From Procambarus clarkii (lineage: Eukaryota > Arthropoda > Malacostraca > Decapoda > Cambaridae), in NCBI RefSeq assembly GCF_040958095.1, contig NC_091188.1:8793236-8857235 (forward strand): a DNA stretch of 64,000 nucleotides, written 5' to 3'. Of the stretch, positions 10,467 to 22,887 are shown in pieces; the first letter of the stretch is position 1; each line of letters opens with the position of its first letter. The position numbers and the translations under genes are program-made. The notes beneath the pieces are model-generated. The model saw only the letters and a list, made by a program, of their open reading frames with translations. It had not been told where the DNA came from and made no database searches.

Positions 10467-10985
10467 ATCAAGTTGCAAACATGATGACGTAAGGCCAACT
10501 ATTCGTTAGGGTAGTTAGCATAAGTAAACGAATACAGTATAAAAAGCCTGCATTGCATCCCTTCAATAACCTTAAACCCAACATAATATCGACATCAAGA
10601 ATAATAGACAAATGAGATGGAGGCTGGAGGGATCCACCGGCTCTCCATCTCTCTCTCCCCTTACTCCTTCCTTCCTTCCTACTATTTATTCAAATTCAAA
10701 TTTTGATTTAAAAGAATGTGTGCACCAAGATCATAAGAGTAGTGTAGACTTGTGGGGACAGGAGTTACACAAACTAATGAAGTCACTATTACGCAAAGCG
10801 TTTCAAGAGGCATTTATGCAGTAACAATTATCTACCTGATTAGACTGTTAACTAAGGCAGGTCTCATCCTCCTGACCGCTCCCGACACCTGTGGAGGGGA
10901 GTGGAGCGGCGCCCCTGGGATTGACAAGGGCACTACACCCTGGGACACACGGGGATGATGAGTGAAGGGTGTCGGATACCACGTT
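10467..10985. other. Unassigned sequence
   Basis: No supported gene. Two overlapping small frames (10612-10824, 10752-10958) lack recognisable domains. Confidence 0.4.
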
Positions 10986-10987
10986 TT

Positions 10988-11072
10988 TCTGATGAGCAAA
11001 ACCACACATCAGAAATTGAAGAAACGATGACGTTTCGGGCCGCCCTGGACCATTACCAGGCCGTGCGTGCAT
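10988..11072 (+). repeat. Dispersed repeat (family F), copy 1
   Basis: Contains accacacatcagaaattgaa, then gatgacgtttcgggccgccc and tggaccattaccagg. A clearly related segment lies at 12388-12465. The two differ at many positions, so the family is old. Possibly the end of a retroelement, but no coding part is attached. Confidence 0.7.
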
Positions 11073-11740
11073 TCCTGTCCCGGGCCACCTTGTGTACTCA
11101 ACCCCGACAATTTGCATATGGCGGACGGTTCGTGGCGAGCCATTAAAGATTCAACCAGCTGCCGGAGCAGCGGTGCGCGTCCTGGGGGTACAACTTCTCA
11201 AGTGAAACCTCACTGGTGATGGTTCATCTCAGATAGGGCTGTATCAGCTCTACTCTCATCGTGAGAAAAAAAAATCCCTTAAGAAGTTCTCATCACATTT
11301 CGAAGTTTAGTGACACTTAGTAGAAAGTGATGATACGTAGTGGAGTGACCACAGACGAGTAACAATTTCTTTGGAGTTAGGTTACACAGAAACACAAGTG
11401 GAATGATTAACATGTGCTTGTTCACTAACTTGAGAACTGATACACTTGTGGCTTAATTACTGTTGTCATAAGAATCTCCCTAGGAAAAGAGATTGAGCCT
11501 ATTCCTTCATCGCCTGTTCAACCACAACACGTCTGCATGTTCAAGAATAACGAATTAATAGCAAGAGCATCAACACCTATATACGTCTAGACAACATTCC
11601 ACCACTCTCTACACCCCAGTACCCCAGACGCCAGGACACCTGGCGTCTGCAAGGCCCACGCCACCCGTTGATCAACAAGCACCTTGATAGTTTGTGTCTG
11701 CCGGCTGGCAATTACCGACACACCAGCGCCACCTGCACGA
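11073..11740. other. Unassigned sequence
   Basis: No gene or repeat family recognised. Confidence 0.4.
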
Positions 11741-11752
11741 TCAAGCCTGCGT

Positions 11753-11800
11753 ACATATATAGGAGCCAGCCAGTCATTACCAAGCAGAATATTCTTCAGT
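11753..11800 (+). promoter_or_regulatory. TATA-box/initiator-like sequence, possibly from an LTR
   Basis: acatatataggagcc at 11753 is a good TATA-box match, with initiator-like ttcagt around 11795-11800 and an attaaa polyadenylation-like hexamer near 11987. The order promoter, then polyadenylation signal within about 250 bp, would suit a retroviral-type LTR. No second LTR, primer-binding site or gag/pol coding is visible, so this is weak. Confidence 0.25.
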
Positions 11801-12387
11801 ACTCATACCTGCTACATCTGCTCTCACACTACCCTGTGTGGTGGTAGATTTACGCAGTCTTATACATAGTATTCCAGCACCATTTATTTTGATCTTTAAC
11901 ATAACGTTCACTTGTTTGTTTGCTTTTCATTTTTGCACAGTGTATTCAGCCAAGTCATAGAGGAAGTATTTTTATTTCTTGTAAATTATTAAAGTCATTT
12001 TTGTCATAGTAAAATATTTAAATTTTTATTCTTTGTACTTTATCCTACAGCTACCACACCGTGAAGAGATTTCATAGCAGTTTTATTTACTTTGTTTTTA
12101 CTTTTTTATGTTTAATGTGATTGGCATTCCATCTGCCCTAATAGCCACTGCTCTATTAGTCATTTTACCGTAACACTGCGGATCGGTCTCAATGCAAATG
12201 TAACTGCATCAGAGAGTTACACTGTTGCATCACTGTTGGAACGGTCCAACTGCTCCACAATGATTTCCCTCGGAAAACAAACCGACCTTGACAGTGTTCA
12301 ACACGGTTTCCATTACTACTGGTGTGCAGAAGAGGACCCTTGGAGCTCGGCGGGAGGCTCGGGTGTCACAGCTGAATAAATCAATCA
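11801..12387. other. Unassigned AT-rich sequence
   Basis: May include the R/U5 part of the possible LTR described for 11753-11800. Otherwise nothing is recognised. Confidence 0.35.
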
Positions 12388-12465
12388 AATGATTAAACCA
12401 CACACTAGAAAGTGAAGGGACGACGATGTTTCGGTCCGCCCTGGACCATTCTCAAGTCGATTGTC
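12388..12465 (+). repeat. Dispersed repeat (family F), copy 2
   Basis: accacacactagaaagtgaa, then gacgatgtttcggtccgccc and tggaccattctcaag match the copy at 10988-11072 in the same orientation, 1.4 kb apart. Confidence 0.7.
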
Positions 12466-12645
12466 AATCAAATGATCTGTCAACGGGACAGACAAATAGT
12501 CATACACACATTAGTGTCAATAGAACACAACAATATGACATACGCAGACATGACGATAACCAAATGCGTGGTGTTGGGTGTAGACTTACGCTACTCGTCA
12601 CTACAATGTGCAACGTTCAACGTCAGGCGTAACACCATCTTCCCA

Positions 12646-12668
12646 CACACACACACACACACACACAC
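12646..12668. repeat. (CA)n microsatellite, short
   Basis: About 11 CA dinucleotides. Confidence 0.9.
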
Positions 12669-12999
12669 CGGGCACACCGGTGTTCACCAACAGTCTGTTA
12701 CCCACATCGACCCTCATCTTTTGCACGTGTTAGCCGGGAGAGACTTACAGGTAGATAACACATCTACCCGCAAAGAGAGAGAGAAAGAGAGACAATATTA
12801 AAGTAGCGCCTTAAAAAGTCTACATCAGTGTTGTATTTAGAGTGGCCGGCCTCATAGACATATTGATAAGCAACAAGGGCTCACCAGCTCAGGTGGACCA
12901 GTGATCACTCCTGCACCTGGCACTGTACGAGGCAGTCACTGGCACCAGGCTGGTGATCCTCGCTTCTCCACATGGCCCCTGTGAGACGTGAGGAACACA

Positions 13000-14142
13000 T
13001 GAGTGAAGCACCAGCACAACACATGAGTGAAGCACCAGCACACAACACACGAGTGAAGCACCAGCACAACACACGAGTGAAGCACCAACACAACACATGA
13101 GTGAAGCACCAGCACACAACACACGAGTGAAGCACCAGCACACAACACATGAGTGAAGCACCAGCACAACACATGAGTGAAGCACCAGCACACAACACAT
13201 GAGTGAAGCACCAGCACACAACACACGAGTGAAGCACCAACACACAACACACGAGTGAAGCACCAGCACACAACACACGAGTGAAGCACCAGCACACAAC
13301 ACACGAGTGAAGCACCAGCACACAACACACGAGTGAAGCACCAGCACACAACACATGAGTGAAGCACCAGCACACAACACACGAGTGAAGCACCAGCACA
13401 CAACACACGAGTGAAGCACCAGCACACAACACACGAGTGAAGCACCAGCACACAACACACGAGTGAAGCACCAGCACACAACACACGAGTGAAGCACCAG
13501 CACACAACACACGAGTGAAGCACCAGCACAACACATGAGTGAAGCACCAGCACACAACACACGAGTGAAGCACCAACACACAACACATGAGTGAAGCACC
13601 AGCACACAACACATGAGTGAAGCACCAACACACAACACATGAGTGAAGCACCAGCACACAACACATGAGTGAAGCACCAACACACAACACATGAGTGAAG
13701 CACCAGCACACAACACATGAGTGAAGCACCAGCACACAACACATGAGTGAAGCACCAACACACAACACATGAGTGAAGCACCAACACACAACACATGAGT
13801 GAAGCACCAGCACACAACACACGAGTGAAGCACCAGCACACAACACACGAGTGAAGCACCAGCACACAACACACGAGTGAAGCACCAACACACAACACAC
13901 GAGTGAAGCACCAACACACAACACACGAGTGAAGCACCAGCACACAACACACGAGTGAAGCACCAGCACAACACATGAGTGAAGCACCAACACACAACAC
14001 ACGAGTGAAGCACCAACACACAACACATGAGTGAAGCACCAACACACAACACACGAGTGAAGCACCAGCACACAACACACGAGTGAAGCACCAGCACACA
14101 ACACAAGAGTGAAGCACCAGCACACAACACACGAGTGAAGCA
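13000..14142. repeat. 26-bp minisatellite
   Basis: About 44 copies of a 26-bp unit with core gagtgaagcaccagcaca and acacac/acacat; 24-bp variants lack one CA. The substitutions cg/tg and ccagc/ccaac are interspersed. Three minus-strand frames stay open over more than 1.2 kb (CVLVLHSCVV-type) because the unit has no stops in them. They are not genes. Confidence 0.97.
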
Positions 14143-14954
14143 CGAGGTGATAGTGAGTGGAAAAAGCAGTGGTGTTGTGTAGAGCAAAGTTTTCTTTCCC
14201 ACAACACAGGTGGGGCGGCTGCTAATCTCTTCTCTGACGATGAATGTGGGTTCCCGTGGGGGGCGCTGCTCCCTCAGACACAAGACGGTGATGAAGACCT
14301 GAAGACAGTGACCAGACGCTGGCCTCGGGGCTGTCCCCAACACGCTGCACCACTCTCCGTCACAAGACAGATGGGATTATCATTGCTCTTTTATCAACAA
14401 GACTGTTCGTAACTGCCCACAGATGAGCAACAAGCAGTTCTATTTTATCATAGAAGCCTATGATAAAGAATAGAGGGATGACGGTTTCCATATTAAGAGG
14501 TGGATCAATCAAACTCTGGCTATTATTAGTATTACTTTTGAATGTATAACTTAATAATATACTTGAAATTTTGTCAAGCTATAAATGCACAAATGGATTA
14601 AAAATTTGAGTTTGAATCAGGAACCTCTGAAGAAAGCAATTAGCAATTTTAATGGGAAACTGAAACAGCTCCTTAAAGATAATGAACTCATTATACAACT
14701 AATTATTAGATCACCCCTTCTTGCCATATTTAAATGGACTCATTAAAACCCAGCAAGCTAATTATCGAGCTAGGCTTATCGTTGATTAAATGGGTTCTGT
14801 TGCATATGAATGAACATTTGCACAGAACAATGTAACCTTAAGTTCACTTTATGAACTTCTCGACTTGAAACGTTCAGACTGGTGACACAGCGAGCACGTT
14901 CTGCACCGTGAGCACAGAACGCAAGCGTTCACAAGTCAAGTTTTTATGGAACTG
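14143..14954. other. Unassigned AT-rich sequence
   Basis: No coding, RNA or repeat feature recognised. Confidence 0.45.
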
Positions 14955-15150
14955 TTCACTGGAGAAGGGAATTATCAGGGGAAGCGCCGAGCTATTACGA
15001 ATATATAGCACTTGGAAGGGATCAGGATAAGGATTTGGAATGGGACGGGAAAGAGGAGTGGTGCCCCCAACCATTTGGACGGTCGGGGATTGAACGCAGA
15101 CCTGCACGGAGCGAGACCGTCCCTCTACCGTCCAACCCAAGTGGCTGGGA
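14955..15150 (-). mobile_element. tRNA-derived SINE, family S4
   Basis: On the minus strand the head ggttggacggtagagggacg (A-box-like) is followed by gcgttcaatccccgaccgtc (B-box-like), ggttgggggcacc, and a body rich in cctt and ccca. The head is related to that at 1062-1210. A tRNA gene is excluded by the non-cloverleaf spacing and the attached body. Confidence 0.75.
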
Positions 15151-15189
15151 AGAGTTGTGATGATTTATTAGTATTTTATTAATGAGTAT

Positions 15190-15258
15190 GTTGTTGTTAA
15201 AGTTTCGCTACCTGGAACAAAAAGTTCCAAGTAGCACGGGCTATGGTGAGCCCGTATT
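15190..15258 (+). repeat. Two-hairpin repeat, type B, copy 2
   Basis: A ttgttgttaaag leader is followed by stem 1, ctacctggaac-aaaaa-gttccaagtag, and stem 2, GGGC-tatggtga-GCCC, ending GTA. Both stems are well preserved. Compare with the minus-strand copy at 17842-17912, which is almost identical. Confidence 0.88.
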
Positions 15259-15384
15259 GTGTTAATGAGTAATTGCCTATATAACTTAGTTTTACCTGAC
15301 AACCACCATCGTTGAGCCTATTAAACTGCTCCTTAGGATGTGAAATGAGTTGTTTAAAATCAAATCATTAAAATACAGTCAACA

Positions 15385-15586
15385 TACACAAATGGCTTCG
15401 TTCTCGACTCACAATCTTACATCCCGGGACGAGACAGAAACTAGTGGACACCTTTCCTTTCACCAAATGCCTCTTGTTCTCCTAGCTGTAAATGGGTCCC
15501 CGGGAGTTAGGCAACTGTTGTGGGTGGCATCTTGAGGGGGGGGGGAGTACTTCGACCTTGGAGAGGGGCCTCGGTAAAACCCTAAA

Positions 15587-15588
<2 letters not shown>
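15385..15588 (+). mobile_element. SINE, family S2, running into (TA)n
   Basis: tggcttcgttctcgact, a decayed B-box region (catcccgggacgagacagaa), cctttcacc, aatgcctct, agctgtaaatgg and gggagttaggcaactgttg match the S2 copies at 57005-57225 and 60035-60535. After gtaaaaccctaaagta the element passes directly into a long TA array. In the copy at 60255 this point holds a short tatatata. Confidence 0.8.
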
Positions 15589-15937
<349 letters not shown>

Positions 15938-15940
<3 letters not shown>

Positions 15941-16021
15941 GAATAACCACATATGAAAAATAGAAAATGCTTAACGCGTTTTCGGCTAATTCGCCTTCAT
16001 CAGAGCAAAGTAGAATCAAAC

Positions 16022-16027
<6 letters not shown>
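15938..16027. repeat. Retroelement end fragment between TA arrays
   Basis: Contains ttaacgcgttttcggctaat and tcgccttcatcagagcaaag. The motif is similar in style to acttgaacgcgtttcgtaat at the end of the Penelope-like element (22650-22680). It is probably a terminal fragment of a related element, but too short to prove. Confidence 0.45.

Positions 16028-16113
<86 letters not shown>
16028..16113. repeat. (TA)n microsatellite
   Basis: About 43 TA dinucleotides. Confidence 0.97.
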
Positions 16114-16116
<3 letters not shown>

Positions 16117-16307
16117 ACTCCTTTTTTGTAACAAAGTTCAAATAAAGTAAATATATATGTGTACATACAAAAGAATGGGGGTAGTAGGAGAAGATAATAT
16201 TAGTGTTCAGTGAGAAACCACAAGGTCTCCTCTGAATACTTTTTATTTTCTTCTCCGAGGCTATGGGTCCCCACATTGGCACCAGAGGTGGTACCCTCAC
16301 AAACTTT

Positions 16308-16309
<2 letters not shown>
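16114..16309. repeat. Unclassified island between two TA arrays
   Basis: 196 bp of non-repetitive sequence bounded on both sides by long TA tracts. It includes ggtctcctctgaatactttt and ctccgaggctatgggtcccc. No inverted ends and no coding frame. Possibly a retroelement fragment. Confidence 0.5.

Positions 16310-16399
<90 letters not shown>
16310..16399. repeat. (TA)n microsatellite
   Basis: About 45 TA dinucleotides. Confidence 0.97.
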
Positions 16400-16403
<4 letters not shown>

Positions 16404-16796
16404 CGTCGTCACTTTCATTTCATTTGTATTTGTTGAGTTATTTGTACGGCTAAGTTGATGTCCTGCACCTGTAACCTGATTTGAATTATCTTCTTTAAAG
16501 ACATAAAAACGTGGCTTAAATTAATTGGATTCACTATTGGAAAAGAGCCAAATAGATCACCCTCTTTCTTCATCACGTTGATTCATTGAGAGATCGATTA
16601 CGCTTAATACATACAGGAAATCTACGAACGTATGTACATGTGTGTGTAAATATGGAGATACGTGTGTGTATATGTGCTTCGCGTATGTACTTAAGTACAT
16701 AGGCGAAGCACGATCCAAGAGGGAAGCTCTCTGTGTTTACCTCAACGGGCCTTAGACCTATTGAAAGTTTAGTTTATTGATTAAAGTTAATTGATT
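16400..16796. other. Unassigned AT-rich sequence
   Basis: No gene or named repeat seen. Short runs of tacgtgtgtgtatatg type occur at about 16630-16700. Confidence 0.45.
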
Positions 16797-17055
16797 GTGG
16801 TTATCTTCTTGAGGTTATCTTGAGATGATTTCGGGGCTTTAGTGTCCCCTCGGCCCGGTCCTCGACCAGGCCTCCACCCTCAGGAAGCAGCCCGTGACAG
16901 CTGACTAACACCCAGGTATCTATTTTACTGCTAGGTAACATGGGCATAGGGTGAAAGAAACTCTGCCCATTGTTTCTCGCCGGCGCCTGGGATCGAACCC
17001 AGGACCACAGGATCACAAGCCCAGCGTGCTGCCCGCTCGGCCAACCAGCTCCCCC
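16797..17055 (-). mobile_element. tRNA-derived SINE, family S1
   Basis: Complete-looking copy. On the minus strand, ggccgagcgggcagcacgct is the A-box region and gggttcgatccca the B box, followed by gagaaacaatgggcagagtt, the shared core, and tail gaccgggccgaggggacact ending in atctcaagataacctcaa. Compared with 40864-41118 (-) it differs by scattered substitutions only. Confidence 0.92.
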
Positions 17056-17107
17056 GGTCGTTTACTGTGAAGTAAATAAGATCGCCTCTGAACTTCAGGT
17101 CCCATAA

Positions 17108-17393
17108 GCAGTCTCCGTGGCGTAGTGGTAAGACGCTCCACGGGCGTTCCGCGATCGCTTTGTCCTGGGTTCGTATCCTGGCCGGAAAGGATTTACTGGG
17201 CGCAAATCCTTAACTGTAGCCTCTGTTTAACTCAACAGTAAAATGTGTACTTGGTTGTAAAAACGATTCTTCGCGGGGGTCGTATGCCAGGGACCATAAG
17301 ATTAAGGACCGGCCCGAAACGCTACGCGTGCTAGTGGCTCTACAAGAATGTAACAACTCTTGTATATATAAATAAACAAATAAAAAAAATCAT
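17108..17393 (+). mobile_element. tRNA-derived SINE, family S3, with A-rich tail
   Basis: The head gtggcgtagtggtaagacgc matches an A box and gggttcgtatcctgg a B box. A body follows (ggatttactgggcgcaaatc, cgtgctagtggctctacaag), ending in an AAATA-rich tail. A piece of the body (cgtgctagtggttgtactac) recurs near 48620. Complete head-to-tail structure, so it is a SINE rather than a tRNA gene. Confidence 0.85.
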
Positions 17394-17841
17394 ATCAAAT
17401 CAAGTGACAAGTACAAGACATCACCAGCGTATCTGTACAATATGTGAATGTCGGCTGGATGTTAATGGCTTCATTGTAAACAACTTCGTTTACATATTGT
17501 GCAAAGCACTACCTCTCTTAAATATTGGGGCATAAAAATTCCCATTCAGTAAGAAAGACTAATTATTAATGAAGAGCTTAATCAGTTCAACAACTATTTT
17601 ATAACACAGACATTACATAGACACATTCCTTACAACAACATCAACAACCTGGTGTGTGGTGGTAGTCGTGGCAGAGAAAAGCGAACCTTAGGTTTGGGTC
17701 GAGGTCAGGGCATAGTTTAGGGGGAAAGTTAGCGGCGTGTGTCCAGAGGCGTACGGGAGGTACCTTGCGTAAGACACTGTTCTCCGTACATACGCAAGTC
17801 AGCCCACGTGTAAAATTCCATCTCTTAGGTAATATAACTAT
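17394..17841. other. Unassigned sequence
   Basis: No feature recognised. Confidence 0.45.
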
Positions 17842-17912
17842 CTACGGGCTCACCATAGCCCGTGTTACTTGGAACTTTTTGTTCCAGGTAGCAAATCTTT
17901 AACAACAACAAC
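17842..17912 (-). repeat. Two-hairpin repeat, type B, copy 3
   Basis: Minus-strand copy with the order gttgttgttgttaaagatt, then ctacctggaac-aaaaa-gttccaagta, then GGGC-tatggtga-GCCC, then GTA. It closely matches 15190-15258. Confidence 0.88.
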
Positions 17913-18184
17913 ATCTCTTAGGTGTTACGATAATAGATTACTGGTTTAATTTGTTTTCGTGCGTCGCAGACCACTAGTTTAAGGTATATACTTGTGTTAG
18001 CTGTGCACTAGTTTAATCAGACTAGTTTTGCTAGTAATTGTACCAGATTCTAGACCTATTCTCTACAAGGGCCCGGATAAACCCAGTCAGTCAATACACC
18101 TACTGCATCTGTTCTCTCTATATACATTCCCTTCTAAGATTTGGCTAACTACTGTTCACAGAATAGGGTAAACGAAAACTTAGC
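17913..18184. other. Unassigned sequence
   Basis: Nothing recognised before the next minisatellite. Confidence 0.4.
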
Positions 18185-18957
18185 CATGCAAGGTCAGACA
18201 AGCCACTTCTGCAAGGTCAAACAAGCCACTTCTGTGTGGTCAAACAAGCCACCTCTGTGTGGTCAAACAAGCCACCTCTGTGTGGTTAAACAAGCCACTT
18301 CTGTAAGGTCAGACAAGCCACCTCTGCAAGGTCATACAAGCCACTTCTGCAAGGTCAGACAAACCACCTCTGCAAGGTCACACAAGCCACTTCTGTGTGG
18401 TCAAACAAGCCACCTCTGTGTGGTCAAACAAGCCACCTCTGTGTAGTTAAACAAGGCACTTCTGCAAGGTCAGACAAGCCACCTCTGCAAGGTCATACAA
18501 GCCACTTCTGCAAGGTCAGACAAGCCACCTCTGCATGGTCAGACAAGCCACTTCTGCAAGCTCAGACAAGCCACCTCTGTGTGGTCAAACAAGCCACCTC
18601 TGTGTGGTTAAACAAGCCACTTCTGTTAGGTCAGACAAGCCACCTCTGCAAGGTCATACAAGCCACTTCTGCAAGGTCAGACAAGCCACCTCTGCATGGT
18701 CAGACAAGCCACTTCTGCAAGCTCAGACAAGCCACCTCTGTGTGGTCAAACAAGCCACCTCTGTGTGGTTAAACAAGCCACTTCTGCAAGGTCAGACAAG
18801 CCACCTCTGCAAAGGTTACACAAGCCACCTCTGCAAAGGTCACACAAGCCACCTCTGCAAAGGTCACACAAACCACCTCTGCAAGGTCAGACAAGCCACC
18901 TCTGCAAGGTCACACGAGCCACCTCTGCAAAGGTCACACAAGCCACCTCTGCAAGCC
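18185..18957. repeat. 23-bp minisatellite with 161-bp higher-order period
   Basis: About 33 copies of a 23-bp unit with core acaagccacctctg. Variable parts are tgtggtcaa, caaggtcag, caaggtcat and caagctcag. The ordered series beginning atggtcagacaagccact recurs at about 18535 and 18696, i.e. 161 bp or 7 units apart. The ends are decayed. The frames across it (QTSHLCVVK-type) are repeat translations. Confidence 0.97.
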
Positions 18958-19317
18958 ACTGCTACAGTCATTCCACACCCGGCCGGAGCCACATTGTAGC
19001 GTGACTCTCAAATAGAGTGTAATGACCGCATTGTTAGATTCTCGTTATTTCGTAGCACTCCATTGACACATTCCACACACACACGCTGACACACATTCCA
19101 AACCCTGTTCAACACTTTCTAGTTGGCACATATGTACATAACTGTGCAAATTTGAGTTAGATCAAATACTTGTGTTTAGGGGATAATTGTGATAATTGAG
19201 AATTATTTCCCCAAAAATGACTTAGTGTTGTGGTTTTGTTGCTCAGACTTTTTACCAGTGATAACGAGACTAGGCTTTTCCTTGGCCAGGTCACCGTGCT
19301 TCAGGGTACATGAGGGG

Positions 19318-19568
19318 CAAGGTGTAGGCACTCAAGGTGCAGGCACTCAAGGTGCAGGCACTCAAGGTGAAGGCACTCAAGGTACAGGCACTCAAGGTGC
19401 AGGCACTCAAGGTGCAGGCACTCAAGGTGCAGGCACTCAAGGTGCAGGCACTCAAGGTGCAGGCACTCAAGGTGAAGGCACTCAAGATGCAGGCACTCAA
19501 GGTACAGGCACTCAAGGTGCAGGCACTCAAGGTACAGGCACTCAAGGTGAAGGCACTCAAGGTGCAGG
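19318..19568. repeat. 15-bp minisatellite
   Basis: About 17 copies of ggtgcaggcactcaa with a few gaa/aca/gta variants. The unit is divisible by three, so several frames stay open, for example a plus frame at 19189-19647 reading GAGTQ repeats. No flanking exon signal supports it as protein. Confidence 0.96.
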
Positions 19569-19960
19569 CGACGTGTGCGTGCGCTCACACCACACTAAAC
19601 AACCTACACAGTATCGGGGTTGTGAGGCTGACTTTACAAGTCAATAGACTCTGGCCTCCCAACACTAAACGCCCCACAAACAAATGCTTAATTAACAAAG
19701 TACAAAATATGTGCTGTTGGAAATCAGTCCATATTTTGGACTGTAGGAAATACTATATAGGTAAACCTGTTGTTTACTTAGCAGCAGCTCGGAGGGGAAA
19801 TTAATACTGAAGTCTATTGTGTCGACCTCACATGAGAGAATCTCTAGTTGATGGCTACCACACCTCCCACCTGGGCACGGATCTCTGTTAATTCCCAAAC
19901 CCCCGGAGATAGGAAGATACGTAGGATATATCGGATAAGAATATGCAATATAAATAATTA
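19569..19960. other. Unassigned sequence
   Basis: No gene or repeat recognised. Confidence 0.4.
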
Positions 19961-19963
19961 CCC

Positions 19964-19964
<1 letters not shown>

Positions 19965-20008
<44 letters not shown>

Positions 20009-20020
20009 TAATAATAATAA
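19965..20020. repeat. (AAT)n microsatellite
   Basis: About 15 AAT trinucleotides with minor interruptions. Confidence 0.95.
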
Positions 20021-20432
20021 ATCACATATTAGCATGCACTATAATCAAATTAATAACGTAGAGTAATATACCGCCAACATTCGCATTCCCTGAATCTAAC
20101 ATAATTCTTGGAATGAATAATTCAGCTGACAGCTTGCTGTAAGTGACGAAGGTCGAGTATTGGGTATTCTGAGAGGCCAGGACACGTGTAATCCCTGGAG
20201 GGTGGCAGGGTCAGTCAGGTTTAGGGAGGCGGGTGAGTGTGACGCCGGCCTGGCCCCACAGATTACCAGCGCCGCGACGGAGCGAGCGGACACTCCTACT
20301 CTTACACACTTTTTTACCATTAATTAACATCATTATTGACAAGAATGAATTACAATTTTGCCTAATTTGAGAGAGCAAGCGATTCATCAGGCCCGTCAGG
20401 ATCTGGGGGAGGGTAAGTAGGCCGCTGGTACC
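20021..20432. other. Mostly unassigned; contains a dispersed repeat piece
   Basis: aattacaattttgcctaatt near 20348 matches the insertion at 7444-7897. Otherwise nothing recognised. Confidence 0.4.
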
Positions 20433-20508
20433 AGTTGATTGACAGTTGAGAGGCGGGACCAAAGAGCCAGAGCTCAACCCCCGCAAGCACAACTAGGTGA
20501 ATACTGGT
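20433..20508 (+). mobile_element. CR1-like LINE 3' tail fragment
   Basis: ttgattgacagttgagaggc, gggaccaaagagccagagct, caacccccgcaagcacaact, aggtgaat. This tail is the non-coding 3' end of the LINE copies at 39241, 39760 and (inverted) 49437, 50100 and 62790. Only the last roughly 75 bp are present. Confidence 0.85.
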
Positions 20509-20595
20509 AGTACATTCATGCGAGTTGGAGGCATGAATCGTGATGTCTCACTATGCTGCACTGTGTTGTATATCCAGACTACAGTACCCTGATGT

Positions 20596-20665
20596 ATGGG
20601 AGGCCTGGTCGGAGACCGGGCCGCGGGGCTGTTGATCCCCGAAAGCTACACAAGGATATACAGGC
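20596..20665 (+). repeat. SINE S1-like 3' tail fragment
   Basis: gggaggcctggtcggagacc, gggccgcggggctgttgatc, cccgaaagctacacaagg resembles the S1 tail (cctggtcgaggaccgggccgc) with a different ending, so it may be a sister subfamily. No head present. Confidence 0.6.
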
Positions 20666-20844
20666 CACAGCGCTCTCGTGCAGATTATACCACCCTGATA
20701 TATAAGGAGACGATTTTTTATGATTTATTTATTGTGATATTTAGGTACTATGGAGATTTAAGCCGCGATCCTATAGACTGTAAGAAGGGTTACATAGTGT
20801 GTGTGTGTCAAGAGAGAGCTATGTGATGTGGCTAGCCATCCTGC

Positions 20845-20990
20845 GATAGCCCATCTCGCAGGATGGCTAGCCACACGGGCGTGTTATCAACAGCATGCAT
20901 TGATGAACTTGGAATGCATTACCACGATTTCCTCAAGAACGCGTCAGTGGTTCTGCAAAGCTCCAGGTACCTTATGCCGGGATGAGTTTA
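20845..20990 (+). repeat. Dispersed repeat (family D), third copy
   Basis: cccatctcgcaggatggcta, ccacacggg, cagcatgcattgatgaactt, ctcaagaa, gctccaggtaccttatgccg follow the order of the pair at 2749-3005. An inverted small copy of the first motif lies just upstream (tagccatcctgcgatagccc at 20831). Confidence 0.7.
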
Positions 20991-21036
20991 ACACAGCTGG
21001 AGCCTGCAGCAACTCCGGGGTTCTCCTGGAGTAGTC

Positions 21037-21127
<91 letters not shown>
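21037..21127. repeat. (CA)n microsatellite
   Basis: About 45 CA dinucleotides without interruption. Confidence 0.98.
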
Positions 21128-21130
<3 letters not shown>

Positions 21131-21318
21131 GTCCTGACGAGGCCGGCATTTCGAGCAGAGTGTAAATGAGGGACGGCTGGCCGGCGGGGTGTGTCGCAGG
21201 GTGGAGGCGTTCACTGCGCTCACACAACGTGTATATACAGCCCTCTGACAGAGTTAATAGACACATGTGGGTCAGTACATTATTTGACTTAAAGATATGG
21301 TGGTTCTACGTGAATATT

Positions 21319-21554
<236 letters not shown>

Positions 21555-21671
21555 CCCCCCCAGGGGTGAACGTGGACACGCCGGAAGTAACATAACGACC
21601 ACCTGGTTATTACTGGAATACAGGACCTAAATTGCGGCATTATGCGACGTGTCAATGTTCTGAATAGCGAC

Positions 21672-21800
21672 CGAGCGAGGTTGGGGGAGCGAGGGGGAAT
21701 GGACTAGTAGGGGGAGAGGGGGGGAGGGTTAAGGGAGGGAAGGGGAAAAGATACAGAGGAAGGGAGAAGGAAAGAGGGAGGAAGGAAGTAAGGAAGAACC
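21672..21800. repeat. Purine-rich tract
   Basis: Irregular gggaggaagg sequence, possibly a decayed homopurine satellite. No coding value. Confidence 0.7.
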
Positions 21801-21893
21801 TTGAAAGGAAAACTGAAGAATTACAATTCTTTACATCACAAACATACAATTACTTCCTAGCTAATTGCTCAGGTTGAAAGTTAGAGTGGTAGA

Positions 21894-22010
21894 GGTAGTA
21901 CCACTGCATGTACCAGTGGTACCATATACCAGTGGTACCATATACCACTGGTACCATGTACCACAGCACTACAAATTCATGTACCCACGGTACATGGTAC
22001 TATGGTATTG
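21894..22010. repeat. Cluster of GGTACC-centred short palindromes
   Basis: Contains taccagtggtaccatatacc twice in overlap, then taccactggtaccatgtacc and cacggtacatggtactatgg. Each is centred on GGTACC or a close variant. The region can fold into alternative hairpins. Confidence 0.75.
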
Positions 22011-22059
22011 CATCATGGCTTCCACACGCTTTTTCTAAGTGTTCTCTCCTTACTCTCTC

Positions 22060-22120
22060 CTGATTGATTGATGAAGATACTGCCACCATAGAGGTGGCAC
22101 GGGCATGAATAGCCCGTAAT
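22060..22120 (+). repeat. Two-hairpin repeat, type A, copy 2
   Basis: attgattgatgaagat, stem 1 gccacc-ataga-ggtggc, stem 2 CGGGC-atgaata-GCCCG, ending GTAAT. Both stems are perfect. Confidence 0.85.

Positions 22121-22887
<767 letters not shown>

Noticed and set aside
12889-14343. Minus-strand frames of 412-484 codons resembling a cysteine-rich membrane protein
   Set aside because: Translation of the 26-bp minisatellite in three frames. The apparent hydrophobicity is a by-product of the repeat.
19189-19647. Protein with GAGTQ repeats
   Set aside because: The repeat is a 15-bp minisatellite open in several frames on both strands. The non-repeat ends show no domain.
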